Translations under genes and position numbers: made by a program
Source: Marsupella aquatica
Lineage: Eukaryota > Marchantiophyta
Assembly: GCA_973895155.1 (NCBI GenBank)
Contig: OZ316892.1
Span: 23,684,001 to 23,748,000 of the forward strand
Length of the DNA: 64,000 nucleotides
Direction: 5' to 3'
Shown: positions 1-13,300 of the stretch, piece after piece
Layout of the letters: the number at the start of each line of letters is the position of its first letter
Numbering within the stretch: the stretch's first letter is position 1
The notes under the pieces: generated by a model
The model's input: the letters and a program-made list of their open reading frames with translations, nothing else
Databases searched by the model: none
What the model was told of the DNA's origin: nothing

Positions 1-1173
1 TGCCGTAAGGATCTTTTGTAAACAGACGATGAGAAAGAAAGATCATGCTTTCTTCTACATAGACATTTCATAAACAAATTATGAGAAAAGAAAAAAGCAG
101 GAGAGTGTTTAGACCCATGTTTAGACCCAGGAAGATCATTTGGCTCTTTGGTCTTCCAAGGGTTTTTCTCTAGTCTTTTATTGGGTCTCCTTCCTTTGGG
201 ATTCTCTCTGAGCCCATTAGAGCATCTCCGAGGTCATATTGTAGGGATGAATGAACCTTAGTAAAAAACATAGACTGAGTATCATTTGGAGGCCTGGAAA
301 TTAGAAAAGCTCCCATCTTGGATTCATTCACCAGGTGTTCCCCACTTCTTTGACTCACCCCTATCCACTCCAAATTGAAGTGTTAACATATACACATTCA
401 AAATCTCAAACATACCCAGGATCTTGTGACATGTGGTGAATCGCTTCTCTACCTACCATTACTATCAATGTGGCAGCCAAGGTTGTGAAAGAAGGGGCTG
501 GCTGCCATCTACTTGTAGGTGAGGGCCACCACTGGGCTTTGGCTCTTGTGGTTTTGTAGTTCTTTCCCTTTTATTGGGCCTTCTTTCCTTTTAGAATCCT
601 GTCTCCAGATAAGATTTGGTAAACCATGCCTCCAAAATCAGCCCTTATATGCTCCTTGTAGCTGTTAAAGGTTCATTTGACCCCACTTTGGAAATGCTCT
701 TATTATGAGGCTTTTTCGTATTTGGCACACTTACTCAGCTTGACGGGGAGCTTGGCTAGTGAAAAAGATATTTTTATGGACTATGGCCAGTCCTCTAGTC
801 CCGCTTTACAGTGATTTGTGTTCAGGTCGGACCTGGAACGTGGCAGTGTGGGTTTGGCCCAGACCCAGGAACGGTCTCCACGTGCCATCCAAGGAGAGGC
901 AACGAAATACAACCATGCAGCCTCAGCGTTGGAAGGTGCTGAATTGCTGACCCCATATAGCGTCATATAAAACCGAACACGAGTGCAAGCCTACATAACC
1001 ACGTGCAGCTTATGATTATTGTATTAGCTCAGAGTCTGCGCACTTTGCTGCTGAAGAACGGGAAAAATCGTTCCGGCTCGAAGTGAGAATTCGAAACATA
1101 GCCATCTACTTCCCAAGCTAGGTACCTTCAACAATCAATGACCTCGTGGGGTATGTCATTGTGCACCCCAGTG
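1..1173. other. intergenic DNA upstream of the sorbitol dehydrogenase gene
   Basis: No open frame here resembles a known protein and I see no RNA gene. The stretch is the 5' flank of the dehydrogenase gene. Confidence 0.5.
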
Positions 1174-1179
1174 TATAAA
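1174..1179 (+). promoter_or_regulatory. possible TATA box of the sorbitol dehydrogenase gene
   Basis: A TATAAA hexamer in a mixed-composition stretch lies about 200 bp before the chosen ATG at 1376, a plausible distance for a plant core promoter with a leader of about 170 nt. This is only a motif match. Confidence 0.3.
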
Positions 1180-1375
1180 TTTGTCCAGTGGGGGAGAGGA
1201 AGCGCACTCTTACAGTAGATTGGGAGTTGGAAGTGAGGACTTTCAATTATTTTTGGCTTTGAGCGAGCCCATCCTCGCTCGATCAGATTTGCAGCAGCAG
1301 GTGGCTAGCTCCAGAGGGTCACGGCCCGCTCTGAATCTGAAAGCTGAGGCAGCTCCAACGAAACCGTTTCTTCCC

Positions 1376-3975
1376 ATGACGAAAGGGGCTGCGCAAAATG
1401 GAGAAGCGAAAGCGAACGGGGAGAACATGGCAGTGTGGCTCACATCGAAGGAGAAGCTGGAAATGAGGCCCTTTAAGCTCCCTGAAAAGCTTGGTCCGTT
1501 TTCCATCCTTTCCTGTCGACTGACTTGTTACACAATCATGCACATCTGTCTTAGCCACCTATCTCGAAGCTTCGACAGTTCCAGTCCCAAAGATTTCCTT
1601 CATCTTTGATCCTCGAAACTTAAAGAGGGATGCATCATTTAGTGAGAGCTTAATTGGATGTATATCACTAGCCAGGCTGACTCCTACTCCGTGGAGGGAG
1701 CGAAGTAGAAGCCTGGATATGAATGTACCAGCCTCGGCTATTTGTATACATTTGTGCTTCTCGAATGCAATTGACATCTTGTCCTTGCTAATTGCTGACG
1801 GTTTTGTTCAAATTCACTGCGTTTGGATCAGGGCCTAAAGAAGTTAAAATTCGCATGAAAGCCGTGGGCATCTGTGGAAGTGACACCTCGTACGTGAAGG
1901 TAAGTCATAGACGTCATACATATTGACAAGACACAATCTTACTGACTCGGGCTGATCACCGGCAAATGAGGAATGGCATCGCAGAATTCGGCGATTTTAA
2001 GACGTATAGATGATTTGGATCTTGTAGAGACTATTCTGTCATTTCTGATTTTGATGGTGGAGGATTGTTTGAGCTTCCAGACTAGCTGAGACAGTTCCGT
2101 AATTTTTACTCGCTTTAGCCAGATTTAGCCAGATTGGTTTGTGAATCATGAGTATCATTACTTTACTACTAACTGACTGAGGGTTTGCTCATCGCATTCT
2201 CAAAGTAAGGCGGTCATGAAGGGAGAACTTTTGTAAAATAATTCTGTTGTGCGTTGAGATCGTCACTATATATCTGGTGACGTACAAGAATCTCAATCAA
2301 CACTTATTTGAGACATTTCAGCTCATCCAACGATACTTCATAATATCTGTATATGTGAATTGCTGTTGCATGCAGACAATGTGCTGTGGGGACTATGAAG
2401 TGAAGGAGCCAATGGTCATGGGACATGAATGTGCCGGGGAAATATCAGCGGTTGGAAGCGAGGTGAACCACTTGGCTGTAGGTGATCGGGTGGCCTTAGA
2501 GCCGGGTATTTCATGTGGCATATGCAGCTATTGCAAGACTGGTTTCTACAACTTATGTCCTGATATGAAATTCTTTGCCACTCCACCTATCGATGGATGC
2601 CTCGCTGAACAGGTTCGTGCCATTCACTCACATACTAGCCTCTGAAAGGTCGACAATATGGCAATGGCATCTGGATGAAAGACTCGAATCGATGGGATAA
2701 AATCGCACGATACTTTCGAATTGTTTCATTTGAATTTCCCTGTTATGAGGTGTGATTCGAATTCCCTGTCAGTAATGGACTTCGTGGACTTGCGGCCATG
2801 CAGATTATACATCCTGCAGACATGTGTTTCAAGCTGCCTGACAACCTGACGTTGGAGGAGGGTGCAATGTGCGAGCCCCTCAGCGTTGGGGTGCATGCTT
2901 GTCGCCGAACTTATATTGGACCAGATACTAAGGTCCTGGTTATTGGTGGTGGCCCTATTGGGTTGATCAGTGTGCTTTGCGCTAAGGCCTTCGGATCCCC
3001 ACGCGTTGTCATTGCCGATGTTGGAGAGCAGAAACTGGCTATGGCTAAGAAACTTGGGGCGGATGTTACCGTCCTTGTTTCGAGAGACGAGAAGGTCCCA
3101 GCTTGCACTTGCACTACATTTGAGCTACTGGCATGGATACAACGTCTTGAAAGAACTTAAATATTCAAAATATTTTTTAGTGTCATTGTTGTAAGTTTTT
3201 TAGGCCTGTCACTGTTAAGTTTGTGGAGATGAACAAGCCCCAGTTGCTCTTGATATGACAATTTCATCCGGAAAGGTGAACTCCTTCTGGAGCAGATGCT
3301 TTTGTATGGTGAACAATTGAAGCAAGCAAAGGATCAGACAATCTGATTTTACTTTTGGGCGTTTGAGCAGGACATTGATAGAGAAGTGAAGGAATGTGAG
3401 GAAGCCATGGGCGGTCCTATAGATGTTACGCTCGACTGCGTGGGTTTGGAGAAAAGCATGGCAACAGCAATGAAAGCTACCAGACCTGGTGGAAAGCTTT
3501 GCATGGTCGGCATGCGTGGTACCACCATGAATCTACCCATAGCAGCGGCGGCTGCCCGGTGAGTGAAGTTGTCCTAAAGTATGTAATACATATAGACAAT
3601 TCTGTGCAGAGTACGATGGAGTGGAAGGAAGGTGATCACTTGAATTCTGCAAAGTCGAGAAAGGATTGTAGTGCAAATAACTTCTGCTCCTTCATTCACT
3701 ACTCTTGTACATGTTGCTTCAGCAAAAATAGTAAGGGTCTTTCAATTTGTACTGATTTGAAAATTTTGTTCGAATGTTGCAGGGAAATTGATATTTTGGG
3801 GGGATTCAGATACAGAAATAGCTATCCATTGTGCCTGGAGTTGCTTTCGACTCGTAAAGTAGACGTGCGTCCTCTGATCACACACCGCTACGGATTTACA
3901 CTAGACGAGGTAGTCGAGGCTTTTCACAAGGGGGCCAAAGACAAGAGTGCGGTGAAGGTCATGTTCAACCTGTAG
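1376..3975 (+). CDS. SDH: sorbitol dehydrogenase (polyol/L-idonate dehydrogenase family, zinc MDR)
   Basis: NAD-dependent oxidation of sorbitol and related polyols, expected in the cytosol. Six exons join in frame: 1376-1493, 1832-1899, 2376-2612, 2804-3094, 3371-3558, 3783-3975, giving 364 aa, the usual plant length. Seen in the protein: catalytic-zinc residues C54 (in VGICGSD), H79-E80 (GHE) and E165 (CEP); a structural-zinc cluster C109, C112, C115, C123; a Rossmann GGGPIGL at 189-195; and the plant C-terminus ending VMFNL. All splice sites are GT-AG and phases match. The ATG at 1376 is preferred because the protein then starts like plant SDHs; the frame stays open upstream to about 1181. 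No damage is visible. The exact preferred substrate cannot be read from sequence. Confidence 0.93.
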
Positions 3976-5419
3976 AATAGTTAAATTTTGCCCCAACTCA
4001 TAAAGTAAGAGCAGTAGAATCCATGCCTGACTCAGAATAGCACTTCGCATAAGTCAGGGTGAACCTCATGTCTAACCTCTAGAGTAGTTATTGTTGATTG
4101 AGCCTCATAAGTTGAAAGTGAAAAAATCACCTTCAAGCTCTCAGATAGTTAAATCTTGCTTCAGGCCAGTGAAGAGGATGGTACATTTCTCAAACATCGC
4201 TAGACGGTGTTTAGAGTATTCTCACAAGCTTGGCAAAGAAGGGAAGTCAAGGCGATATTGAACCTACCAAATAGCTAAAATCAGCAGCGAAGTCAGTTGG
4301 CTTCAAGATATTGCCAGCGCAATTGTACTTGTACACATTTGTAGTGTACTTATAAGCAACAAGTTGCGCATTGAAGTTTGCTCCAATCACCGTGAGCTGT
4401 TACGAAGAGTATATACTTCCTGGACAATTTGTCAACGTCAAGCACGCTGAAAGACGTCCAGCACGTTGAGTAAAAAGGGCTTGAATCTACATAATAGTTC
4501 AATCAGCAGGGAACTTAGCTGTAAAAGAAATTGTTGGAGCAATGCTACTAATACACATTTGCAAGCAACTGTAGCAGTCCACATTAGCAAAAATACTTAT
4601 CATCAACAAAGCGGAATCCCCAAAAGTGCCAGACCAATGCTACTAGTAAAAGTTACCGAGCAATTGTAAAAATATGTATAAAAATTGCAGATTAAAGTTT
4701 GCTCCAGTTACAGAGAGCTTTCACGAAAAGTAGACAGCTTCTAGACATATTCTAAAACGGTGAAGAATATCGTTCCCACTCCAGTTACCGTGAGCTTTAC
4801 AAAAAGCAGTCAGCTTCTGGAAAGATTCGCAAGAGGTAAGACGGTAAAAGATACTGTTCGCCCACCAAATTATTCGATGGTTTCCAATCTTCTCTTGATT
4901 TTTCCGGCTGCAAGACGAAGATGGACAGAAATTCTTCGTCCACCAATTCATTCAGTGGCTTTCCAATCAGAACTCGTCAATTATCCCATAGTAGTGGCAG
5001 GAGGATGGACAGACCAGTGGACAGATTGTTCGCCTATCTTCCTGCTACGGCTGTCGAAAAAGAACATAGCAGGAATATCAAATAGCTTATGAATAAAATA
5101 AGGCATCTGAATCAGTTTTCTAAGAAAAAAACTTAAGTAATACACCATTCATCGAATCCAACTGCTTTCCTTTCATCTGTATCTGACTGCAAAGCATGGC
5201 GAAAGCAGACACATTCTGATCCGTTTGGAACACACTAAGATACTCGCTGAAATTGTAACACTCCACTAAAATACGACCACAATTCAATTCTGCTAATGGT
5301 AATTAGAGCTATGTATCTCCATGACGTCTCGACAGTGTGGAAACAAATAATGTGGAAAGAGATGAACAACAAAAATTGATGTATAGAATTTGCTACAGCG
5401 AGCTGACGTTGCTAGGAAA
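3976..5419. other. intergenic region between convergent genes
   Basis: This lies between the 3' ends of the dehydrogenase (+) and the plastid-protein gene (-). Loosely repeated phrases occur (for example 'gttgaatctac/aatagtt' and 'gtgagcttta/ctgttacgaa' around 4260-4830), suggesting old degenerate duplication. No coding potential recognised. Confidence 0.4.
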
Positions 5420-8400
5420 TCAATCTGTCAGCAATAGACCTAAAGCCTCCTCAACAACTCTTTTCGTTTCAGCACCACCCAAGTTTTGGTACGTTTGTAG
5501 CATTTGAACTCTCCCTTCCCTGTCAAAATGAGATCCTAAACCCCTAGCCACCATTTCCATTTCCGCCTGCAATATCAAATGGGCGCCATTGCATCAAAAC
5601 CTCCTGTAGAAAGTTTCTTGATCTATTATTTTCAATAATTCATTCAGGACAGCACTAAGTCACACTAACCGTTACTCGTTCTCAACTTACTGAAAATCTA
5701 TTGTAATGGTGCTTTAATGAACCTAATGACGAAAGTACAATGCTTACAACAATCTTGGAACTGTTTGGGTCACTTCCAGTAAAGAACGATGCTACCTTCC
5801 GCGTGCCTAGAACACCATCAATGGCTCTTCCCTCACTACCATGGAAGTGAAAAAGAAACGTACAGAATCAGAGTCTGGTGGAAAACAAGAATGCAGCCGT
5901 ATAAGCTTCAATAGCTCTTCTTCAGATTCAGTGGTCTTCGATTGCATTTGAAGAGCCTGTACAACAGGATAGAACACTTAGCAACAGGCACTGCGAATTG
6001 GACGAGGTACCGCAAAATCTCAGTGCAGTTGAATATTATTACAGATGTTGAGCGACCAAATATTCAACCAACAACTATAACACAGCCTGCTAGATGGGAA
6101 AAGAAGGAGCCTCAAGGACAGAGTTTGAGATTAGCGGCTATCATCTAGCTGGATCAAGTTTAGGGTTCAAAAACATAACACATGAAAGGAGGATTCCCTA
6201 CCCTAGCTTGTAGTAAACCAGCACGAGTTCGGGCTGCTACTGCTGCATTCACAATGGTTGCTGCACGGTCACTCTCTAGACCGATGTTCGCTGCTAGACC
6301 AGCGATGAATCTTACGCCACCTTCACTTCCAAAATCTGCCATTGACCATTTACCTGCTCTGCAGTACAGCAGTAAATTTGAAGTAAAGTCCTCTAAGGAA
6401 CAATAGTTTTAACGTCATCAGAGCACACGGAAAATTCCGCTGTAAATACTCCTCATACCTATTACCTTCTTCGAAAATAGTGACACTCCTTACTTATATC
6501 TCTCTAAGATTATGAATTATGTGCGTGTGCTAGACATGACAAAAAAAAACTATACTTGCAATCTTTCGATTACGGAAGGCTTCCTGTTGTGTTCCTTCTT
6601 GCTCAACGAATAAAAAGAGCTCACAGTGGCACATCCTCAAGCCTCGTGTTCATGCAATGATGACAAATTGGGCACACCTTTGGCAAGCAGAAAGGACAGT
6701 GTTGACAGCTGCTCGATAAAAAGAATCACGTGTATTGTAAGTGTCAAACTTCACCGCGGTACCAGCTAGCTTACATAGTTGCCGTAGCTGGCCCCGCCCA
6801 CAAAAACCAAGCTAATGAGAAACTATGGTAAAAAGCTGAAATCCAAGTCACGTGCTAAGCAGCAATATCTGAAAATTGTTTTAAAAAGCAAGACACGCTA
6901 AGAGATTCACATGTAACAGACATCCCGCAATTGTGCCTTGACTCAGTTTCAAGTAAATCACATCATTCGCAAGAGTAAATGACAGCTATCCAGTTTCTAT
7001 ATTAGGTCAATTGACCAGCAACTGTTTCATGCATCGATAATGTTGACAGGAAACTGCACTTGAATTACTACATTGTACTCAGAGGAAATCAAAATATGGC
7101 AAGATAGAAAAGGGCTCAAACGAAGAAAACATTCAAAGCAAAGGAGAGATCCGAGAAAAGGACACCTAGTAGTGGAAAAGGCAAACCTGCAGTATGTCGT
7201 CAGCCGAAAAATCAGACCCTCCTAGACGTTTTTGCATTATCCCTACAATTTTTGTGAATGAATGAGACAGAGTTATCGAACTGGTCCACAATCAACGAAT
7301 TTCACTTGCAAAAACGATGATAATTCTTATAGCCTGACAGTAACTAATCGAAATTTTATTTAAAACGCACAATGCTGTATAAGCGCCTCAATATGCTTGA
7401 CAGTGGGCATATCTGAGAAACAAAAGAATCTGATAGAAATTGGGGTAAAGCCATTGATTTACTTCCAAACCACAGTAGTTTCAACCACTGAGCAATGACA
7501 ATCCTTTTCAAATTTGATGGTTAGCAACTCTCAAGAGCCAGAGTTAATCATCAACACGAGTGACTGGTAACCATGTGGGAGTGTAACGACCCACCATGCA
7601 CAAGCCTAGAAGCTTCTTCTTCGGCCCTCTGGCGGGTGCTAAGTGGGGTGGAGGGAGGTAAGTCCGGCTCAGGCCACCATCCAGGCAAACGAGGGGCCTT
7701 TTTGGCAGACCGCAAGCTCTGTCCTCGAGCTTTAGCAATCTTCTGCAGCTCCTTCTCAGACCGAGAATCGTCCACAGGAATGTCTAACGGTCCTCTGGCT
7801 GTTCGAGGGACATTCACAGCCTTTTTGACTGGACCACCTTCCCACAACCTCACCCCTTTGTTCAATTTCACCTCCTTTCCCGCAAGACTCCTGTCCCTCA
7901 CCACTCTGGACCTCATTCCTTCTTCCCACCCCCATCGGTACTCTCTCATAGCACGCAAGAGCAGCTTTGCAAAAACCACCAGGAGTATAGATCCCACCAA
8001 TGCTTTTCCAGCAAATTCAAGGGAAGAACGTTTGATGGATATAACCACATGTTTATCCCTCTGCACTCTCACACTAGAGCGCAATTCTCTCCAGGCCTCG
8101 CTGCCTTCTAGAGCTACATCTTTGGCGAATCTTGAAAAATTGTCAATTGATCGCTCTGCTGCTCTCGTTACGCCCACCACAGAACGTTCTGCAGCTTTCT
8201 GGCAAATTACCACAGCATCCGCTGCTCTATGCTTGAATTCTTCCATATCCAGAGTTATAACCACTTTTTCCTCACTACCGTCCCTCCGGTTATTCTGGAA
8301 TTGTACTTTTGCTGGTCCTTGTTGGGGCTTCTCCTTGGATTTCATGTAAGAATCAAAATCATCCCGTCTCCTATGGTGACGCCGGCCCACAGCACCTCTA

Positions 8401-8627
8401 ATCCTGGAAAGCTGGAACGAATCGACTGGCTTTCTAAACTCCTGACTGCCTGATGGGGTTATCCATTCCACCAGAATCGAACTTCGGAATATTGGGAGGG
8501 TGGAACGCATCCTGTAGCTTGTCGAGCCACTTCTGGTACTACAGCTGCAGGCAGAGACCGAACACTGTCTTGATGCTTGGCTCCTTGGAGTGGCAGAAAT
8601 GGCCAGAGGATTGGACACGATCGCCAT
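5420..8627 (-). CDS. conserved plant plastid membrane protein of unknown function
   Basis: I recognise the sequence type from plants but know no assigned function. Six exons join in phase on the minus strand: 8627-7595, 7242-7187, 6787-6678, 6358-6202, 5956-5864, 5566-5420, about 531 aa. The chosen ATG at 8627 opens a Ser/Arg/Ala-rich, acid-poor N-terminus typical of a chloroplast transit peptide; an in-frame ATG at 8669 gives 14 more residues. Seen: a low-complexity basic stretch (about 80-120), one likely membrane segment (about 205-225, GKALVGSILLVVFAK), a conserved LPGWWP motif (about 318), and a C-terminal helical region with RDSFYRAAV, IAGLAANIGL, AAVAARTRAG and EMEMVARGL blocks known from plant homologues. 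Several short exons are absent from simple ORF calls but fit by homology and phase. The ending LGLLLTD is intact. Confidence 0.82.
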
Positions 8628-9384
8628 TTTCCAAAACCTCGAATCAACTCGACGCAGGACATGAATCACCTACCACCTTGAGACATTATGCCGCCCAGCG
8701 GGTTCATAGTTTCAATCAGAGAGATGATTTCAGGTCACTACTTAATGTGACAAGTTCGTTGGCTGTGAAACTTGAAGCCTTTCATAGGTGTTGATTTGGA
8801 CTGGTCGAGCCGCAGAGACAATCATCTCTGCAATTGGACCGCCAATTAATCCGCTGCCCCATCATATCATCCGAACACGCTGCTCTTCATCGTTCAAATC
8901 CTCAGGCGAAGATCGAAAACCCACTTCAGAAATGATTGCTGCTAGTCGCATTGATATTTCGGATTGCTCTCAATCCGAACACCTTAACAAGTAGTACAAA
9001 GATAGAAGAAAAGCCCTATTAGCGAACCAGGTGACTGCTTCTATGGAGGGGGAAGGCCTCACAAACATAGCGGTAACCTCAATTTGTTGGGCAAAACCCT
9101 CCCAAAAAAGTGAGATTATATCAACCAGAAATCTCCAAAATGCAAAATTCTTGTTCAAAACTTTGGGTAAATTTCCCACACGGTCAATTGAAACTGACGC
9201 ACACTGATCCGAAAGCATGGCGAAAGTTGGAGAGGGTTGAGAACATGAGTAAGGGCTCTTACAGCATCACCGTCTGGACGGAGTGGGAATTCCAAGCAGC
9301 TCAGAAACGACGACCAAAGTCCACAGTCAGAGCTTGCCAATTTGGTGCCGTCCTGAAACTGGGTTCTGGATTCCAATCGTCAGT

Positions 9385-9600
9385 ACTGTCGACAAAACCT
9401 GAAGATTCACGAAGCATAGTGGTCTCGGCCACTGTGGTCACGTTAATCGTTAGTGGAGAAACACAAAGCAACGTTTCTTCGTCTTCAGTTGCGGATTTCT
9501 TACAAAACCTCAAGATTCACGAAGACCACAGTGGTCACGTTAATCAATGGTGGAGAAACACAAAGTAACGTTTCTTCGTCTTCAGTTATGGATAGAGTAG
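9385..9600. repeat. imperfect tandem duplication, unit about 100 bp
   Basis: Two copies of a unit containing 'acaaaacctcaagattcacg', 'gtggtcacgttaatc' and 'gagaaacacaaag' are spaced 98-108 bp apart. They differ by a few substitutions and small indels. Confidence 0.8.
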
Positions 9601-9870
9601 TCTTGGAGTATCTTTTTGTTTCAGGCTCTTGCCCTCACAGTACATGAAGTGGTGCAGTCAATGTGCTGGAGTGCATGTCATCGTCTACCCACATTCGTTT
9701 TCTAAATAATACAGAAGACTGATAAAGAACATGCATCAACTTGGGGATAGAGAAAAATACACCACTCAGCGATTGACATTCCCAAGGAGACACCTACCCA
9801 TCTATTGGAGTAGGATAAACAGTCCAAACAGCTGAGAAAAAACAACTGAAGCGATGAATGGAGAAAATAC

Positions 9871-9970
9871 NNNNNNNNNNNNNNNNNNNNNNNNNNNNNN
9901 NNNNNNNNNNNNNNNNNNNNNNNNNNNNNNNNNNNNNNNNNNNNNNNNNNNNNNNNNNNNNNNNNNNNNN
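9871..9970. other. assembly gap (100 N)
   Basis: Exactly 100 N. It sits directly against a tandem duplication, which probably caused the break; the true size is unknown. Confidence 0.99.
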
Positions 9971-10310
9971 AAAGATCAAAGAGACGGCCAAAGAAAATAA
10001 GATAAACACAGGAGAGGCCACAACAATAAAAGTTGGAAAGGGACAAATGCAAAATAAACCTTAGATCAGTACAAACAATTTGTAGCATTAGGGAATAGAA
10101 AACAAAACCAAAGTTGAGAAGTCTTCATTGAGGAGAGTGAAAAAAGATCAAAGAGAGAGCCAAAGAATATAAGATAAACACAGGAGGGGCCACAACATAA
10201 AAGTTGGGAATGGACAAATGCAACTTAAACCTTAGATGAGTGGAGACAATTTGTAGCTTTAAGGAACAGAAAACAAAGCCAAAGTTTAGAAGACTTTGAG
10301 CAGCCAAGAT
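9971..10310. repeat. tandem duplication, period about 171 bp
   Basis: A unit beginning 'aaagatcaaagag' occurs at 9971 and again at about 10,142, with shared 'aagataaacacagga', 'ggacaaatgcaa' and 'acaatttgtagc'. Further copies may be hidden in the adjacent gap. Confidence 0.85.
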
Positions 10311-10318
10311 ATGCAAGG

Positions 10319-10375
10319 GCCCCCCCCCTCCCTCTCCCCCCCCCCCACCCACCCCACCCCCACCGGCCCCCACCG
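10319..10375. repeat. C-rich low-complexity tract
   Basis: Almost pure poly-C broken by single T, A or G. It is simple sequence and not coding, although open frames cross it. Confidence 0.8.
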
Positions 10376-13300
10376 CCCCCAACAACACACAAAAAAAACC
10401 AAAAAAACTAGTCCCAAAATCAATCCCTCCCACTCCAGCCCATACAAAACCCTCTCACAACACACTGACTACACCCAGCTACTCCTCTTTCAGCAATAAA
10501 ACAAAACAAAACCTGCCCCTCAAATTGTTTGAAGTATAAACATTGTCTTGCATGTCATTGTGATGATCAATTGTTGATATGTTTGATCTCAAAGTTTTCA
10601 AAAAACTCTGAAGTCATCCTGTTTTTGGTAAAAAGTTAAGTGGGAGGATGCAATTTTCACAACCAGACAGTTTACATACAAATTCTCTGTGGCAATTTTT
10701 TTCTATGGCATTTTGTCATAACAGCTTTTAAATACATTGCCACTAAAGATGTTCTAATTTACAATACTATCATTGTTTTTGTTGTATTTGCAAATATGCC
10801 ACAGTTTTCGTATATTCCCACCCTGGTTACTATGTTATCATCTTTATACAAAATCATGGCCTATTTGTAAATACCAAAAAACTGGCAATATTATCAATTT
10901 GAACACCTTTAGTGGCAAAGTAGTTAAAAGTTGTTTGTTATGATTACCCCTTGCCCTTGCCCAAGTTACCCAACTTTAAGGAAATATCTTCACAGCTTAA
11001 AAATCTACACACATGCCCTCCCAATTTTTTGCTGGGTGACTCAGTTTATTATCTTTTGTTTCTCACTTATCCTTGCTCTGTACTCACTCCCAGCAGAATA
11101 GAAATGGATGACCTTTTGGTGGATTGTTGTGCCGAGAAATTAGCTTGGTGGGACCCATTGACAAAAACTAGCTTGGTGAGCAAATTTATGTACTACATTC
11201 TGAGTTGGTGGATGACAAGTTCGTGTGCAGAGAAGCCCTCTTCCAACGTGTTTATTGCAGCATTTTGGGAGACTATGCAGTACCCTGCCACCCTACACCA
11301 GACAAGGACCTTGCAACCACTGAAAGTATTGCAAACGTTTGTCTTAACAACCTGGGTTTTGCAGGGCTGGGACCCATCAAGCAAATTACTCTGTTTGTGC
11401 ACCATTCTTGTGGCAGGGTGATGTGCTTGAAGAATATATTAGTGTGCAAAGGGGAACACTAGACGGCAACAAACGGATTGTAGATGGCTCTAAACGGATC
11501 CTAGAAGCAGGCTGTAAGGAGATAGCAGATTGCCCTAAAAGGATTGTGGATGGAATACGCACAAGACATGGAACATGAACTTGGAGGCATCCCCAGTGGA
11601 GGTCAAATGCAAGAATAAACACCAAGCTGACTGATATAACTTCTAGACCAGATAGGGTCGAGACGAGCCTCTCCTCCGTGGAGAAGTAACTAGTCAAGGT
11701 GTAGAATAGTCTCTGCTCAGTCACGGCAGCAGTAAGAGCAGCAGTAAGAGCAGCTGATAAAACAGTAGGGCCAGAATACAGAATTCTAAAATGTTCAGCA
11801 AACATTTTAATTAGAAAAGTTGTAAGCCATGGCTGGGAATAATGTCAATACCGCAACAGCAGGATTTCCAGCTACACTTGGGGACACTGCTAACTTGTCA
11901 GAGAACATATCCATAAACAACTTACATGCATTAGATGTACCGTGCACTCCAGAAATGGGTGAAACTGCCAAAACCATAGTTAGAAAGGCCACTAGTCATC
12001 AGGAGTTTTCAAGAAAGTAATTGCGGCGGGGAACATAGTGCCAAGGAATCATGGACCCAAGTGTTAAGTACACAATTGAGCCCCGGTCAGCCACGTCCTT
12101 TCAGGAGGTAGGCAAACCTTGTGATGGTTTTTCGTATGCTCGCTTTGACTGGTTGTAGCTTGTGGGTGCTTTTTCGCAAAATCGATCGTGAGGTTGGCAG
12201 CTACACTCTGGATAGATACTTGGTAATTTCCCAGTAACCATAATCTTGGCCAGAATATGACTGTCGTTGCTTCGCAAAGTTGATGTGACTGTCGTCTGTA
12301 GTGGGTGACGTAAATAGCAGCCTCTGTTCTGTGGTCGCGTGAGGTGAATTTTGTGTGAAGATCAGGCCTGTGTTGCATTCGTTTTTGTTTGTCATAGATT
12401 GACTTCTCTATGTTGACGAGGGGCAGTTCAGTTTCGTCCTCCAGGGCGTGATGAGATCCTATGAATTCTTGATTCATATGAGTTCATTACTATTGACATG
12501 TCTTCTACCTTCTGAGGCTTCTCTGGAATATTATTATGTGTCTTATGTTTCGTTTTCCTTCGATATATATGATCGTTGTGCCAGGAGCCTGGTGGACTCT
12601 GTTTAGTGGGTTTTCATTCAATTGACAAGACCATCGTAGGGCCAGACACGATTTTAATCAGTTTCAGGGTTTCTGGAAGTCTTGGTTTTCGTATGTTGTC
12701 TTCTTCTACTAGTATGTACTGAGCTAGAAAGCTGTAGTGCAGCATGCTTCTTTCCCGGTACTCAAGTATATCTATATGGTGGACGAAATCCAGTTTGGGC
12801 CATTTCTCTTGTCACGAATACCTCCCACGTCCATAGCGCCTGGACATCGTCGACCGACTGCACTGAAATGAAATCGCGTGAAGCGATTGAGCATGCCAAC
12901 AACCAGCTACAATCCAAGTTCATTGGAGTCTACAACAAGCCTAGGCCCTGGGAAGTCTGCCTGCCACGGTGTGTGTAGAGTTGGCGTACGGTTTAGGCTA
13001 TAAAGTGAGTGGATGCAATATTCCTCACCAAAAATTCTTCATAGCACATGCATATCCTGTCCTAGCATACGTTACCTTGGGGGTTTCCCAGTTTTCCCTA
13101 CATAGAATCTACAAGATCAGCTACTTTTGACCAGCTGTGCTTCATTCGATTATTTTTCTACGTGATCGTCGGTTCTGCATGTCTTTCGAACTGACGATGA
13201 CATGAACAGGCTGCTGGGTGATATTGAGTCTTGACGGGGGAAGGAAGTGGTCCACTGGTGCTGAAAGCACATGATATCACGAACGCGCATCGGCTTGGAC

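Noticed and set aside
7573-8349. 258-aa plus-strand frame opposite the plastid gene
   Set aside because: Shadow of the minus-strand first exon, which has splice sites, phases and conserved blocks.
10125-10433. Gly-rich minus-strand frame
   Set aside because: Created by the poly-C tract at 10.3 kb.
11829-12020. Small ATG-started frame (63 aa)
   Set aside because: No similarity, no leader or splice context; length is within chance expectation.
12682-12978. 98-aa frame with a hydrophobic, Cys-containing start like a secreted peptide
   Set aside because: It does not begin with ATG, and no family or splice support was found.
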